Assembly: GCA_000378025.1 (NCBI GenBank)
Contig: KB899087.1
Coordinates: 3,100,001-3,164,000, forward strand
Source of the DNA: Xanthobacteraceae bacterium 501b
GTDB lineage: Bacteria > Pseudomonadota > Alphaproteobacteria > Rhizobiales > Xanthobacteraceae
DNA: 64,000 bases
Reading direction: 5' to 3'
The first letter of the stretch is position 1, and every line of letters starts with the position of its first letter. Below are positions 34,984-44,616 of this stretch, piece after piece. The notes beneath the pieces are model-generated. The model searched no databases, was not told where the DNA came from, and worked only from the letters and a program-made list of their open reading frames with translations. A program made the translations under genes and the position numbers.

Positions 34984-35766
34984 ATGTCCTCCCAGGACAC
35001 ACTTATTCTTATTCCAGCCCGCATGGCCTCGACCCGTTTGCCGGGAAAGCCGCTCGCCGATCTTGGCGGTCGCTCTATGATCGTCGAAGTGGCGCGGCGT
35101 TCCGCCGCGGCGGGCATCGGCCGGGTAGTGGTCGCCACGGATGACGAGGGCGTGCGCGCCGCGGTGGAAAGCGCCGGATTCGAGGTCGTCATGACCCGTG
35201 CCGATCATGTCAGCGGCTCGGACCGAATCTTCGAGGCGCTCGGGCGCATCGACCCGGATGGCCGTGTGACGCGGATCGTTAATGTGCAGGGCGACCTGCC
35301 GACGATCGACCCCGCCCTCATCCGTGCGGCGCTCGACCTGCTCGATGACCCGGCGGTGGACATCGGCACGCTGGCGGCCGAAATCACCGAGGCAGGCGAG
35401 CGCACCAATCCCAATGTGGTGAAAGCCGTCGGTAGCTCTATCACGCCACGACGGCTGCGCGCGCTCTATTTCACCCGCGCCACTGCCCCTTACGGCGAGG
35501 GGCAGCTGTTCCACCATATCGGCCTCTATGCCTATCGCCGCAGCGCGCTGGAGCGCTTTGTCGCCCTGCCGCCCTCGCCGCTGGAGAGCCGCGAGAAGCT
35601 GGAGCAGTTGCGCGCGCTGGAGGCCGGCATGAGGATCGATGTCGCCATTGTCGACACCGTGCCGCTCGGCGTCGATACGCCGGAAGATCTGGAAAAGGCC
35701 CGCGCCATGCTTGCCCGGGAAGCGGCACATCTCAAGGCCGCGGACGAATCAAGGACGCTCTCATGA
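34984..35766 (+). CDS. kdsB: 3-deoxy-manno-octulosonate cytidylyltransferase
   Basis: 260 residues. It activates Kdo as CMP-Kdo for lipopolysaccharide core synthesis in the cytoplasm. [20 protein letters not shown] is the CTP-binding start, [10 protein letters not shown] and [11 protein letters not shown] follow, then [25 protein letters not shown] and [12 protein letters not shown] near the end, all as in KdsB. The last 4 bases overlap the start of pheA, so they are coupled in one transcript. Confidence 0.95.
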   Translation: MSSQDTLILIPARMASTRLPGKPLADLGGRSMIVEVARRSAAAGIGRVVVATDDEGVRAAVESAGFEVVMTRADHVSGSDRIFEALGRIDPDGRVTRIVNVQGDLPTIDPALIRAALDLLDDPAVDIGTLAAEITEAGERTNPNVVKAVGSSITPRRLRALYFTRATAPYGEGQLFHHIGLYAYRRSALERFVALPPSPLESREKLEQLRALEAGMRIDVAIVDTVPLGVDTPEDLEKARAMLAREAAHLKAADESRTLS

Positions 35767-36614
35767 CCAGCCGCCGCACCATCGTCTTCCAGGGCGAACC
35801 GGGCGCGAACTCGCATATCGCCTGCCGCGAGGTTTATCCCGAGCACGAGGCCGTGCCCTGCGCCACCTTCGAAGACGCCTTCGCCGCGCTTCAGAATGGC
35901 GAGGCACATCTCGGCATGATCCCGATCGAGAATTCGGTCGCCGGGCGGGTGGCGGACATTCACCACCTGATGCCCACCTCCGGCCTCACCATCATCGGCG
36001 AGTTCTTCCTGCCGCTCTCGCATCAGCTGATGGCCATCAAGGGCGCGTCGCTGGCGACGGTGAAGTCGGCGGAAAGCCATGTGATGGCGCTCGGCCAGTG
36101 CCGCAACATCATCCGCAAGCTGGGGCTGAAGGCCATTGTCGGTGCCGACACAGCAGGCTCGGCGCGCCTGGTGGCGGAATCGCAGGACCCGACGCGCGCG
36201 GCCATTGCCTCACGGCTCGCCGCCGAGATCTACGGCCTCGACATCATCGCCGAGAACATCGAGGACGAGGCGCACAACACCACGCGCTTCGTCATCCTCG
36301 CCAAGGACGGCGAATGGGCGCCCGCCAATAACGGGCCAACCGTGACCACCTTCGTGTTTCGCGTGCGCAACGTGCCGGCGGCGCTGTACAAGGCGATGGG
36401 CGGCTTCGCCACCAATGGCGTGAACATGACCAAGCTGGAATCCTACCAGCTCGACGGCGAGTTCTTCGCCACCCAGTTCTATGCCGATGTCGACGGTCAT
36501 CCCGACGACCCGAGCCTCAAGCTGGCGCTGGAAGAACTGTCGTTCTTCTCCAAGGAAGTGCGGATTCTCGGGGTCTACCCCGCCCACGCCTACCGGATCG
36601 CGCTGAGGGCGTAA
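35763..36614 (+). CDS. pheA: Prephenate dehydratase
   Basis: 283 residues. It converts prephenate to phenylpyruvate in phenylalanine synthesis. The dehydratase domain (1-185) shows [35 protein letters not shown] and the catalytic-site [10 protein letters not shown]; the ACT regulatory domain (about 198-280) with [20 protein letters not shown] and [20 protein letters not shown] follows, where phenylalanine inhibits. There is no chorismate mutase part. It is coupled to kdsB by ATGA and followed by a terminator. Confidence 0.95.
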   Translation: MTSRRTIVFQGEPGANSHIACREVYPEHEAVPCATFEDAFAALQNGEAHLGMIPIENSVAGRVADIHHLMPTSGLTIIGEFFLPLSHQLMAIKGASLATVKSAESHVMALGQCRNIIRKLGLKAIVGADTAGSARLVAESQDPTRAAIASRLAAEIYGLDIIAENIEDEAHNTTRFVILAKDGEWAPANNGPTVTTFVFRVRNVPAALYKAMGGFATNGVNMTKLESYQLDGEFFATQFYADVDGHPDDPSLKLALEELSFFSKEVRILGVYPAHAYRIALRA

Positions 36615-36620
36615 AACGCA

Positions 36621-36650
36621 AAGGCCCGGCATAGCGCCGGGCCTTCCTTC
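36621..36650. terminator. Bidirectional-type terminator after pheA
   Basis: AAGGCCCGGC and GCCGGGCCTT form a 10-bp stem around a 5-base loop, then CCTTC. It lies between the converging pheA and fabI (copy 2) genes and probably ends both transcripts. Confidence 0.8.
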
Positions 36651-36671
36651 ATCCGATTTCGCGGAAAATCC

Positions 36672-37505
36672 CTACTCCGCCGCCTCGCCAGCGGCCCGTT
36701 CCTCGGCGTCCTCGATGGTCTTCAGAGCGTCGGGGTGCGGCATCGAGATGATGTTGTAGCCGGAATCGACGAAATGAACCTCTCCGGTGACACCCGAGGA
36801 CAGGTCCGAGAGCAGGTAGAGCGCGGCGCCACCGACCTCGTCGAGGGTCACGGTACGGCGCAGCGGCGCGTGACGCTTCTGGTAGTTGAACATCAACCGC
36901 GCATCGGCGATTCCCGCCCCGGCCAGCGTGCGGATCGGGCCGGCGGAAATGGCGTTCACCCGCACGCCCTGCGGACCGTAATCGGCCGCGAGATAGCGCA
37001 CGCTCGCCTCCAGCGCCGCCTTGGCGACGCCCATAACATTGTAGTTCGGCATCACCCGGGTCGAGCCGCCATAGGTGAGCGTGATCAGCGAGCCGCCTTC
37101 CGTCATCAACGGCGCCGCCCGCTTGGCCAGCTCGGTGAAGGAGAAGCAGGAAATCACCATGGTGCGGGTGAAGTTGGCCCGCGTGGTGTCGGCGTAGAGG
37201 CCCTTCAGCTCGTTCTTGTCCGAGAAGCCGATGGCGTGGACGAGAAAGTCGAGCGTGCCCCACTTCTCCTTCAGCGCCGCGAACACCGCGTCGACCGAGG
37301 CGAGGTCCTCGACATCGCAGGGCAGCAGCGTGTCGCTGCCCAGGCTCTGGGCGAGCGGCTTCACCCGGCGGCCCAGTGCCTCGCCCTGATAGGTGAAGGC
37401 GAGTTCGGCGCCCTGCGCCGCCAGCGTCCGGGCAATGCCCCAGGCGATGGAATGGTCGTTCGCGACGCCCATGATCAGGCCGCGCTTCCCCTGCATCAGA
37501 CTCAT
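36672..37505 (-). CDS. fabI: Enoyl-ACP reductase FabI, copy 2
   Basis: 277 residues from the ATG at 37505. The FabI nucleotide loop LIMGVANDHSIAWGIARTLA, the catalytic Tyr-x6-Lys in YNVMGVAKAALEASVRYLA, and the loop ISAGPIRTLAGAGI are present. It shares gross organisation with copy 1 but differs in many residues. As the third gene of fabA-fabB-fabI, it probably completes the unsaturated fatty-acid branch of synthesis. It has a 19-residue C-terminal extension rich in Glu/Ala. Confidence 0.93.
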   Translation of the reverse strand: MSLMQGKRGLIMGVANDHSIAWGIARTLAAQGAELAFTYQGEALGRRVKPLAQSLGSDTLLPCDVEDLASVDAVFAALKEKWGTLDFLVHAIGFSDKNELKGLYADTTRANFTRTMVISCFSFTELAKRAAPLMTEGGSLITLTYGGSTRVMPNYNVMGVAKAALEASVRYLAADYGPQGVRVNAISAGPIRTLAGAGIADARLMFNYQKRHAPLRRTVTLDEVGGAALYLLSDLSSGVTGEVHFVDSGYNIISMPHPDALKTIEDAEERAAGEAAE

Positions 37506-37539
37506 GCTGACTGTCCCTTCCGCCGCCGCGCCGCGTCGA

Positions 37540-38760
37540 TCAAGCTTCAGGATGCTGGAAAACCAGCACCGCATTCGCCCCGCCGAAACCGAATCCGTTG
37601 GAGAGCACCCGCTCAAGCCGTGCATTGTCGACGCGCTCGCGCACGATCGGCATGTCAGCAAAGGCGGGGTCGATCTCGTCGATATGAGCGCTGGCCGAGA
37701 TGAAGCCGTTCTGCATCATCAGGATGGAATAGACCGCCTCGTGCACGCCGGTCGCGCCCTGCGAATGGCCGGTGAGCGACTTGGTGGCCGAGATCGGCGG
37801 TGCCTTGTCGCCGAATACGGCGCGGATCGCCTCGATCTCCTTGAGATCGCCGATTGGGGTCGAGGTGGCGTGCGGGTTGATATAGTCGATGCCGCCCTTC
37901 ACGCCGGCCAGCGCGAGCTTCATGGCGCGGGCCGCGCCCTCGCCGGAAGGGGCGACCATGTCGGCGCCATCCGACGTGGCGCCGTAGCCGACGATCTCGG
38001 CATAGATGCGCGCGCCGCGCGCCTTGGCGTGCTCCAGCTCTTCCAGCACCAGCACGCCGGCGCCGCCGGAAATGACAAAGCCGTCGCGGTTCTTGTCATA
38101 GGGGCGCGAGGCGACGGCGGGGCGGTCATTATAGTCGGACGACATGGCGCCCATGGCGTCGAACAGGCACGACAGCGTCCAGTCGAGATCCTCGCAGCCA
38201 CCAGCGAACATGATGTCCTGCTTGCCGTACTGGATCATCTCAGCGGCGTTGCCGATGCAGATATTGGTGGTCGCACAGGCAGCGGAGATGGAATAGCTCA
38301 GCCCCTTGATCTTGAACCAGGTGGAGAGCGTCGCGGAGGCGGTCGAGCCCATCGCCTTGGGCACGGCGAACGGGCCGACACGCTTGGGGCTGGAATTCTT
38401 GCGGGTGATGTCCGCCGCCTCGACGATGGTGCGGGTGGAAGAGCCGCCCGAACCCATGATGAGCCCGGTCCGCTCGTTGGAAATCTCGTGCTCTTCGAGG
38501 CCCGCGTCGCGGATCGCCTGATCCATGGCGACGTGATTCCACGCGGTGCCGCCGCCATGGAAGCGCATGGCGCGGCGGTCAACCACCTCACTGGCGTCGA
38601 GCTGCGGCGCGCCTTGCACCTGGCTGCGGAAGCCAAGCTCAACATATTTCTCGGCCCGGCTGATGCCGCTCCGTCCCTCGCGCAGGGAGGCGAGCACCTC
38701 CTGCGTGGAGTTGCCGATGGACGAGACGATGCCCATTCCGGTTACGACAACACGGCGCAT
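37540..38760 (-). CDS. fabB: 3-oxoacyl-ACP synthase I
   Basis: 406 residues from the ATG at 38760. Catalytic Cys in [14 protein letters not shown] and the two His in [11 protein letters not shown] and [10 protein letters not shown], plus the family opening [15 protein letters not shown] and ending [16 protein letters not shown]. It condenses malonyl-ACP with unsaturated acyl-ACP, the FabB step needed for unsaturated fatty acids. It lies between fabA (84 bases) and fabI (34 bases), so it is operonic. Confidence 0.95.
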   Translation of the reverse strand: MRRVVVTGMGIVSSIGNSTQEVLASLREGRSGISRAEKYVELGFRSQVQGAPQLDASEVVDRRAMRFHGGGTAWNHVAMDQAIRDAGLEEHEISNERTGLIMGSGGSSTRTIVEAADITRKNSSPKRVGPFAVPKAMGSTASATLSTWFKIKGLSYSISAACATTNICIGNAAEMIQYGKQDIMFAGGCEDLDWTLSCLFDAMGAMSSDYNDRPAVASRPYDKNRDGFVISGGAGVLVLEELEHAKARGARIYAEIVGYGATSDGADMVAPSGEGAARAMKLALAGVKGGIDYINPHATSTPIGDLKEIEAIRAVFGDKAPPISATKSLTGHSQGATGVHEAVYSILMMQNGFISASAHIDEIDPAFADMPIVRERVDNARLERVLSNGFGFGGANAVLVFQHPEA

Positions 38761-38844
38761 AGGCTTCCTTTCCTTCAAAGCACGCGAGGGGATCCCAGGC
38801 ACGCGAAATGGCCATGCGGGCAGAGCCTCGCAAGGGCGGCGGGA

Positions 38845-39384
38845 TCAGGACTGGAACAGGCCGACCTTCAGATCGCCCGCCCGGTAGATGACGTCGCCAT
38901 CGGCTTCCACCCAGCCATCGGCGATGCCGAGAACCAGCTTGGAGCGCATGACGCGCTTGAAATCGATCCCGTACACGACCTTCTTGACGGTCGGCAGAAC
39001 CTGGCCGGAAAACTTGATCTCGCCGGCACCAAGCGCACGCCCGCGACCGGGAGAACCAAGCCAGCCGAGATGGAAGCCGACAAGCTGCCAGAGTGCATCA
39101 AGGCCGAGGCAGCCGGGCATGACAGGGTCGCCGATGAAATGGCAGCCGAAGAACCACAGGTCGGGCCGGATATCGAGCTCGGCCCGCACATGGCCCTTGC
39201 CGTTCGGGCCGCCATCCTCGGAAATCTCGGTGATGCGATCGAACATCAGCATCGGCGGCGCGGGCAGTTGCGCATTTCCCGGCCCGAAAAGCTCTCCGCG
39301 CCCGCACGCGAGCAGTTCCTCGTAAGTGAAGCTCGTCTGCCGCTCGACCATCGTTTCGGTAATACCCACGCTTGCTGTTTCCAT
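38845..39384 (-). CDS. fabA: 3-hydroxydecanoyl-ACP dehydratase/isomerase
   Basis: 179 residues from the ATG at 39384. The catalytic His is in [20 protein letters not shown] and the Asp follows in [26 protein letters not shown] and [17 protein letters not shown] match FabA. It introduces the double bond at the C10 stage. It leads the fabA-fabB-fabI operon and is divergent from irr, the standard Rhizobiales arrangement. Confidence 0.96.
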   Translation of the reverse strand: METASVGITETMVERQTSFTYEELLACGRGELFGPGNAQLPAPPMLMFDRITEISEDGGPNGKGHVRAELDIRPDLWFFGCHFIGDPVMPGCLGLDALWQLVGFHLGWLGSPGRGRALGAGEIKFSGQVLPTVKKVVYGIDFKRVMRSKLVLGIADGWVEADGDVIYRAGDLKVGLFQS

Positions 39385-39802
39385 TGCCTTGAGCAGCCCG
39401 CGGCCGCTGTTTGCGCGGCATTGGCATGGGCTGTCGCCGCCCCGGCCACCTGACGCAGCGCGCTTCCTATCACAGCGCCCCGCCCGCTCAAAGCCACCGC
39501 TCCCGCGCGGGGACATTCAAAATGTCACTCGCGCGACGGCATCCTGGCACCATCGTACAAACAAAACGGCCGCCGCCTGCCTGGGGCGCAAGCGGCCTCG
39601 GCGCCGCGCAGATTGGAACCATTACGATTATTCCGCACGATATTGCCCCGCCCCCCGCCGTGCCGATATAATGCTCGATGAAAATGGCACTGTGCGCGTG
39701 CCTCCCGCGTCGTCGGGCGGCGCGCCAAGTGCCTGTTATGCTGCGGATCGACCTTACCGCCTTCGGGGCGGGAAAGGCGGTAACGATGGTTCGGAAGAAA
39801 AG
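39385..39802. promoter_or_regulatory. Intergenic region between divergent fabA and irr
   Basis: A 418-base gap that must contain both promoters. In the middle (about 39615-39675) the sequence turns AT-rich (ATTACGATTATTCCG and GCCGATATAATGC), which would suit promoter or Irr/Fur-type binding; I cannot place exact boxes. No gene with a good ribosome site is seen here. Confidence 0.4.
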
Positions 39803-40327
39803 ATGAGCGAAGGCTTTCGCCCCCAGAACCTGGCCTTCTCCCGCATGGTCGTGGAGGAAGACGGTCCCATCCTGCCCGTCGCCAAGCTGCGCGATGGCGC
39901 GGGCCGCACGGGCTGCCCGTTCCACGACGTGCGGCACATGCTGCGCGATGTCGGCCTGCGCCCCACCCGCCAGCGCCTCGCACTCGGCTGGCTGCTTTTC
40001 GCCAAGGGCGACCGTCACGTCTCGGCGGAAATCCTGCACGAAGAGGCGATCAAGGCCCGTTTCCCGGTGTCGCTGGCCACTGTGTACAACACGCTGCACC
40101 AGTTCACCGAGGTCGGCCTGCTGCGTGAGCTGGCGGTCGATGGGTCGAAGACCTATTTCGACACCAACCCTTCGGATCACCACCACTTCTTCCTCGAAGG
40201 CGAGAACAACCTCGTCGACATTCCCAGCACCTCGGTCGAGGTGGAGCGCATTCCCGAGCCGCCAGAAGGCTATGAGGTCGCGCGGGTCGACGTGGTGGTC
40301 CGGTTGCGCCCCAAGCGCCGTTCCTGA
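39803..40327 (+). CDS. irr: Iron response regulator Irr (Fur family)
   Basis: 174 residues from the ATG at 39803 with GGAAGAAAAG just upstream. The Fur winged helix is at about 45-110 (GLRPTRQRLALGWLLFAKGD, SLATVYNTLHQFTEVGLLRE). TGCPFHDV near residue 38 resembles the haem regulatory motif through which Irr senses haem. SDHHHFF is the His-rich metal or haem site typical of Irr. It represses or activates iron and haem genes in Rhizobiales. It has a terminator at 40348. Confidence 0.93.
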   Translation: MSEGFRPQNLAFSRMVVEEDGPILPVAKLRDGAGRTGCPFHDVRHMLRDVGLRPTRQRLALGWLLFAKGDRHVSAEILHEEAIKARFPVSLATVYNTLHQFTEVGLLRELAVDGSKTYFDTNPSDHHHFFLEGENNLVDIPSTSVEVERIPEPPEGYEVARVDVVVRLRPKRRS

Positions 40328-40347
40328 TCGTCGCTCACCATCCCCGA

Positions 40348-40374
40348 AGGGCCGGTCGTTGACCGGCCCTTTTT
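40348..40374 (+). terminator. Rho-independent terminator of irr
   Basis: AGGGCCGGTC and GACCGGCCCT form a perfect 10-bp stem around GTT, followed by TTTT. It begins 21 bases after the irr stop. Confidence 0.92.
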
Positions 40375-40393
40375 CGTTGTCTGCGTCGATACC

Positions 40394-41236
40394 CTAGGCC
40401 CGCAGGAAAGCCGCCAGCTCGCGCAGCGCCACCTTGGCCGGCGCGTCGCCGGCGCGGGCCACCAGCATCACCGTGGCCACAGGGAGAGCCGGCAGGTTCA
40501 ACGCCGGGCCGACATCCACACTGCCCGGGGGCGCGAGATGGGCGGCCAGCGGCGCCACGGCCAGCCTCGCCGCCACCGCAGCGCTGACCGAGGAGACGCT
40601 GCCGCCGGTGAAGGCCTCGTGCCAGGCAATACCGGAGGAGCCGAGCCCTTCGACCGCCGTGGCGCGCACCCCGCAGGGAGGCGCCAGCAAGGCCAGAGGC
40701 AGCGAATCGCCACGCGCCTGCCAGTCGCCGGCGGCAAACCAGCCATAGCGATCCTGCCGCAGAACCTCCCCGTCGCGCCGGCTGCCCTCGCGCCGCACCA
40801 CGGCTGCGTCGAGTTCGCCGGCATCGAAGGCGTCGCAAAGCACCCGGGAGAATCCCATGCGAATGTCGAATGCGATGCCGGGGCTGACCGAGGAGAGCCG
40901 TCGCAGCAGCGCCGGCAGCGTATCGCCGGTGGTGTGGTCGCTGATGCCGAGCCGCAGCCGCCGCACGGGCGCCGCATCCCACAGGCGAGCCTCGCGGTCG
41001 GAAGCGAGCAGCCGGCGGGCGCGCTCCAGAAAGAGGGCGCCGTCAGCGGTGAGGCGGACGAGGCGGGGGGTGCGCTCGAGGAGTGTGCGACCAAGTCGGG
41101 CCTCCAGCTTGCGCAGTTTGAGGCTCACCCCCGCCTGCGTGCCGCCCAGCGCTTCGGCGGCGCGGGTGAAGCTGGAGAGATCGGCCACATGCACGAAGGC
41201 GCGGACGAGTTCGAGATCGAGGGGCCGATCATCCAT
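40394..41236 (-). CDS. LysR-family transcriptional regulator
   Basis: 280 residues. N-terminal helix-turn-helix (LELVRAFVHVADLSSFTRAA, then EALGGTQAGVSLKLRKLEAR) and an effector domain from about residue 90. It is divergent from the tautomerase-like gene at 41332, with a strong inverted repeat between, so it most likely controls that gene and itself. The effector is unknown. Confidence 0.9.
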   Translation of the reverse strand: MDDRPLDLELVRAFVHVADLSSFTRAAEALGGTQAGVSLKLRKLEARLGRTLLERTPRLVRLTADGALFLERARRLLASDREARLWDAAPVRRLRLGISDHTTGDTLPALLRRLSSVSPGIAFDIRMGFSRVLCDAFDAGELDAAVVRREGSRRDGEVLRQDRYGWFAAGDWQARGDSLPLALLAPPCGVRATAVEGLGSSGIAWHEAFTGGSVSSVSAAVAARLAVAPLAAHLAPPGSVDVGPALNLPALPVATVMLVARAGDAPAKVALRELAAFLRA

Positions 41237-41243
41237 AACAAAT

Positions 41244-41272
41244 CGCTATCATTGCTAGTCTCAATGATAGCG
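41244..41272. promoter_or_regulatory. LysR-type operator
   Basis: CGCTATCATT and AATGATAGCG are perfect 10-bp arms with a 9-base centre; a third half-site CTATCATT follows at 41275-41282. It lies 8 bases upstream of the LysR gene start and 60 before the divergent tautomerase-like gene. LysR proteins bind such dyads (T-N11-A type) with an extra half-site for activation. Confidence 0.75.
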
Positions 41273-41331
41273 TTCTATCATTTCTTGGCAGGCGCTACGA
41301 CTCCCCTCACACCACTGAAGGGAGCCACGCC

Positions 41332-41733
41332 ATGCCGATGATCCAGATTCGATTCGCCGCATCTCCTGCCGCCGGGCGGGAGGCCGCCCTTGCCGCATGC
41401 GCCGCGCAACTGGCGCGGCAATGGCTGGGCAAGGACCCCTCGGTCACCGCCGTTCTGGTCGAGCGGGCCGATCCGGCACACTGGTTCTGCGCCGGGATAA
41501 GCTTGTCGGAACAAAGCCTTGCCGCCTTCTGGCTCGACATCCGCGTGACAGAGGGCACCAACACCAAGGATGAGAAGGCGGCCTTCATCGCCGCGACCTT
41601 CGCCGCTTTCGGCGACGTTCTGGGCCCGCTCCACGCGGAAAGCTATGTGCATGTGGTGGAGGCGCGGGGCGACGCCTATGGCTATGGCGGCCTCACCCAG
41701 GAGCGGCGCTACATCGCCGCCCGTCCGGTGTGA
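41332..41733 (+). CDS. Tautomerase-like protein
   Basis: 133 residues with GAAGGGAG upstream of the start. It begins MPMIQIRFAASPA, so it has Pro after the initiator Met removed only if cleaved after Met; the Pro at position 2 fits the N-terminal catalytic proline of the 4-oxalocrotonate tautomerase superfamily. The rest includes two beta-alpha-beta-like halves. Unlike 62-residue 4-OT it is a longer single chain. It is probably an aromatic or halogenated-compound tautomerase-like enzyme. Divergent LysR control suggests an inducible substrate. Confidence 0.7.
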   Translation: MPMIQIRFAASPAAGREAALAACAAQLARQWLGKDPSVTAVLVERADPAHWFCAGISLSEQSLAAFWLDIRVTEGTNTKDEKAAFIAATFAAFGDVLGPLHAESYVHVVEARGDAYGYGGLTQERRYIAARPV

Positions 41734-41736
41734 CGC

Positions 41737-42324
41737 CTACTCCAGCTTTTCACCGGGATAGACGCCCCAGAGCCGTTCCTGCTCGATGAAGCCGTCGAAG
41801 CCATTGTCGAAGAAGCGGCACCATTTGCCGTCGCAATGCTCGACCTTCCCGAGCACGCCGGCCTCCAGCCGGGCGCGGACCGCCGAGCCGGTAGAGGGTT
41901 CCGAATAAAGCGATATTTCCTCGCCGGCCTTCCACGGATTGACCAGCGCGGTGCGCCGGCCCGACAGCATGGAATGATAGACCCAGCCCTCGGCTCCGTC
42001 AGCATCGCGGATCCGCCGCCAGGTCTCGAATTCGGCCGTGATTTCAACGGGAAGCCCGGCGCGGGTGAACACCCAGGCGACGCCATGATCGCGGGTCGGG
42101 CCGGAGCGGACATTCACCTTGTCGGCCTTGAGGCTGACGAATCGCGGCACGGGCAGGCCGCTGGTGCGCCCTGCGGGGCCCGCCATATCGGCTGCCGCCG
42201 GCTCCTCCTGCGCTCTGGCCGATGAGTGCAGTGTGGTGGACAGTGAGGCCAGTGACGCCAAACAGGCCAGCAGAATATTCGTCATCCGCAGCTTCGTCCG
42301 ACCTCGAAGCTTTTTGTTACGCAT
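41737..42324 (-). CDS. Secreted SH3-domain protein
   Basis: 195 residues from the ATG at 42324; ATG at 42336 and 42285 are also in frame. A basic N-terminus is followed by a signal segment (ILLACLASLASLSTTLHSSARAQ, shown here as LACLASLASLS). Two bacterial SH3 repeats follow: VSLKADKVNVRSGPTRDHGV, then EISLYSEPSTGSAVRARLEA and GKWCRFFDNGFDGFIEQERLW. This fold binds peptidoglycan or peptides in the periplasm. It is a single gene convergent with the tautomerase-like gene (3 bases between stops). Confidence 0.8.
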   Translation of the reverse strand: MRNKKLRGRTKLRMTNILLACLASLASLSTTLHSSARAQEEPAAADMAGPAGRTSGLPVPRFVSLKADKVNVRSGPTRDHGVAWVFTRAGLPVEITAEFETWRRIRDADGAEGWVYHSMLSGRRTALVNPWKAGEEISLYSEPSTGSAVRARLEAGVLGKVEHCDGKWCRFFDNGFDGFIEQERLWGVYPGEKLE

Positions 42325-42524
42325 CGTCTCAATCATCCTTCGCCCATCGCGGCGGCGCTGTCCGGCAGCGCGATCGTGAAAACACGCCTGCACTGCGAAT
42401 CGGTGCATTTTTGTGTTTCGCGGACCTGTCTGCTAAGGAACGCCTCGCCCGGTTTTGGCGCGAGTGTGGGGCCCGTAGCGTTAACGGGAGCTTGACCGCC
42501 ACGGTGATTTGTACGGGGAGCAAC

Positions 42525-43526
42525 ATGGCCCGCAGGAAGCCGCTGGTCGTCGTGACGCGAAAGCTGCCCGACAAGATCGAAACCCGCATGCGCGAGCTGT
42601 TCGACGCGCGGCTCAATGTCGACGACGTGCCGATGAGCCAAGCCGACCTTTGCGAGGCGATGGCCACGGCCGATGTGCTGGTGCCGGCCATCTGCGACCG
42701 CATCGACACCAAGGTGATCGAGGCCGCCGGTCCGAACCTCAAGCTGATCGCCAATTTCGGCAATGGCGTCGACCATATCGACGTCACCGCCGCGACGGCA
42801 CGCGGCATCACCATTACCAACACGCCCGGCGTCCTCACCGAGGACACCGCCGACATGACCATGGCGCTGATTCTCGCCGTGCCACGCCGGCTCACCGAGG
42901 GCGCGGCGCTGATCACCAGCGATGACGGCGCCTGGCCCGGCTGGTCGCCGACCTGGATGCTCGGCCACCGCATCTGGGGCAAGCGGCTCGGCATCATCGG
43001 CATGGGCCGCATCGGCCAGGCGGTGGCGCGCCGCGCCCGCGCCTTCGGCCTGCAGATCCATTATCACAACCGCCGTCCCCTGCCCGCCCAGATCGAGGAA
43101 GATCTGGAAGCCACCTATTGGGACAGCCTCGACCAGATGCTGGCGCGGATGGACATTCTCTCCATCAACTGCCCGCACACGCCGGCCACCTTCCATCTGC
43201 TCTCCGCCCGCCGGCTGAAGCTGGTGCGAAAGGACGCCTATATCGTCAATACCGCGCGCGGCGAGGTGATCGACGAGCACGCGCTGATCCGCATGATCGA
43301 GCATGGCGAGATCGCCGGCGCCGGCCTCGACGTGTTCGAGCGCGAGCCCGCGGTGAGCCCGAAGCTGCTCAAGCTCGCCCGCGCCGGCAAGGTGGTGCTG
43401 CTGCCGCATATGGGCTCGGCCACAGTGGAGGCCCGCGTCGACACCGGCGAGAAGGTGATCGTCAACATCAAGGCCTTCATGGACGGCCACCGCCCGCCCG
43501 ACCGGGTGCTGCCCTCAATGCTGTAG
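42525..43526 (+). CDS. D-2-hydroxyacid dehydrogenase (glyoxylate/hydroxypyruvate reductase-like)
   Basis: 333 residues from the ATG at 42525, with GGGGAG 5 bases upstream. N-terminal substrate domain and the NAD(P)-binding loop GKRLGIIGMGRIGQAVARRA, then the catalytic Arg (NTARGEVIDEHAL), Glu (DVFEREPAVSP) and His (LPHMGSAT). It reduces glyoxylate or hydroxypyruvate; the exact substrate is not fixed. Length matches family members. It is a single gene with a 200-base leader from the divergent SH3 protein gene. Confidence 0.92.
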   Translation: MARRKPLVVVTRKLPDKIETRMRELFDARLNVDDVPMSQADLCEAMATADVLVPAICDRIDTKVIEAAGPNLKLIANFGNGVDHIDVTAATARGITITNTPGVLTEDTADMTMALILAVPRRLTEGAALITSDDGAWPGWSPTWMLGHRIWGKRLGIIGMGRIGQAVARRARAFGLQIHYHNRRPLPAQIEEDLEATYWDSLDQMLARMDILSINCPHTPATFHLLSARRLKLVRKDAYIVNTARGEVIDEHALIRMIEHGEIAGAGLDVFEREPAVSPKLLKLARAGKVVLLPHMGSATVEARVDTGEKVIVNIKAFMDGHRPPDRVLPSML

Positions 43527-43774
43527 GGCGGGGCGGGGGGCGGGCGCCTGCGCGCTTCAAGGCGCGCTGCGCGCGCATCTCAACATGACGGGCGCCTTAT
43601 GTCCGGCGGCAGGACCCACGCACGATGACAATCGGAGCGCCGGGCCTGCGGGCTCATTGGAGTGGATCGGTCGAGCCCAGTACCAGCGCGAGGCGGATTG
43701 GCTGGAGTGGGTTCGCTCCCGTGGGGTGGGCCCGATTCTCGATGAGAAACGCGCCCCGCTGCCTGTTCAGTGCT

Positions 43775-44254
43775 TCATGGCGCATTCTCGTTGACGCAAT
43801 CGGTCAGGCGAATAATCGCCTTTTGCGTGTCGCGGAGATTCCACTGGAGCTCGCGATTGCCGATCCAGACTTCGATCGAGCGGGCCGTCTCGAAAAGCTG
43901 GGACATGTCCCAGCTCATCACCGTCCAGGCGCGTTCGCGGTCGGATGCGAAGCGGAAATATTCCGGCTGGTTGCCATTGAAGCCGATGGTCCCATCGTTG
44001 CCGTTCCTGTGGCCCAGCGCCGGGACCGAGAGGCTGAAATCCGGCCCCTTGCCGTTATGGGCGACCCGCAGCACCTTGCCGTTCTGGTTGGTCTCGATGA
44101 TGCAGCGGTTGAAATTGTTGTCTTTGTTGCGGTTCAGAATGACGCGCCAGATCCCGATATTGGCAAGGACGCGCTCACTCGCCAGGGCGGGAACGGTCGC
44201 CAAATGAAGACCGACTGCTGCGACGGCCAGCACCGAAAGGGCAGGTCTGATCAT
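43775..44254 (-). CDS. Secreted protein of unknown function
   Basis: 159 residues from the ATG at 44254. Signal peptide (LSVLAVAAVGLHLATVPALA), then a small domain with two Cys (RCIIETNQNG, LTDCVNENAP) probably forming a disulfide and rich in Asn and Trp. The family is unrecognised. It is divergent from another secreted gene of unknown function at 44617 across a 362-base gap. Confidence 0.6.
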   Translation of the reverse strand: MIRPALSVLAVAAVGLHLATVPALASERVLANIGIWRVILNRNKDNNFNRCIIETNQNGKVLRVAHNGKGPDFSLSVPALGHRNGNDGTIGFNGNQPEYFRFASDRERAWTVMSWDMSQLFETARSIEVWIGNRELQWNLRDTQKAIIRLTDCVNENAP

Positions 44255-44616
44255 GATGTCTCTCGCATGGATGGCGCGCGGGCGAAAAGGCTGGCGGTTC
44301 AGAAAGCTACATACCTCTAGGACTATCAAGATACCGTTGAGCGGTCCCTGGTCAAGCGGTTCTCTGTTGTCCAGGGCCTTGCCGGCGCTGCGAATGCAGC
44401 CGCTCTGCGGGAGGCGCCGTCCTCCGTCGACATCCGCCTTGCATTTCCGGCAGAACGACTCTTGAACGGTATCAGGGAACGTGCAGAATGCGGCGCGCAG
44501 TACCCCGCAGCCAGAGCTATCGACACAGCTGACCCCTCGGTCGGAACGTCTGTCGATGCCCAAGCCGCGTTGGATTGCCCGCCCCTGCACGCTTCCTCCC
44601 TTTGCACGGTCACGCC
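44255..44616. other. Intergenic region between two divergent secreted-protein genes
   Basis: 362 bases. I see an AT-richer stretch around 44310-44340 (TCAAGATACCG) that may be a promoter but no clear inverted repeat, RNA or conserved reading frame. Confidence 0.4.

Noticed and set aside
37393-39453. A 686-residue rightward frame over fabI, fabB and fabA
   Set aside because: It is antisense to three certain fatty-acid genes and has no recognisable domains.
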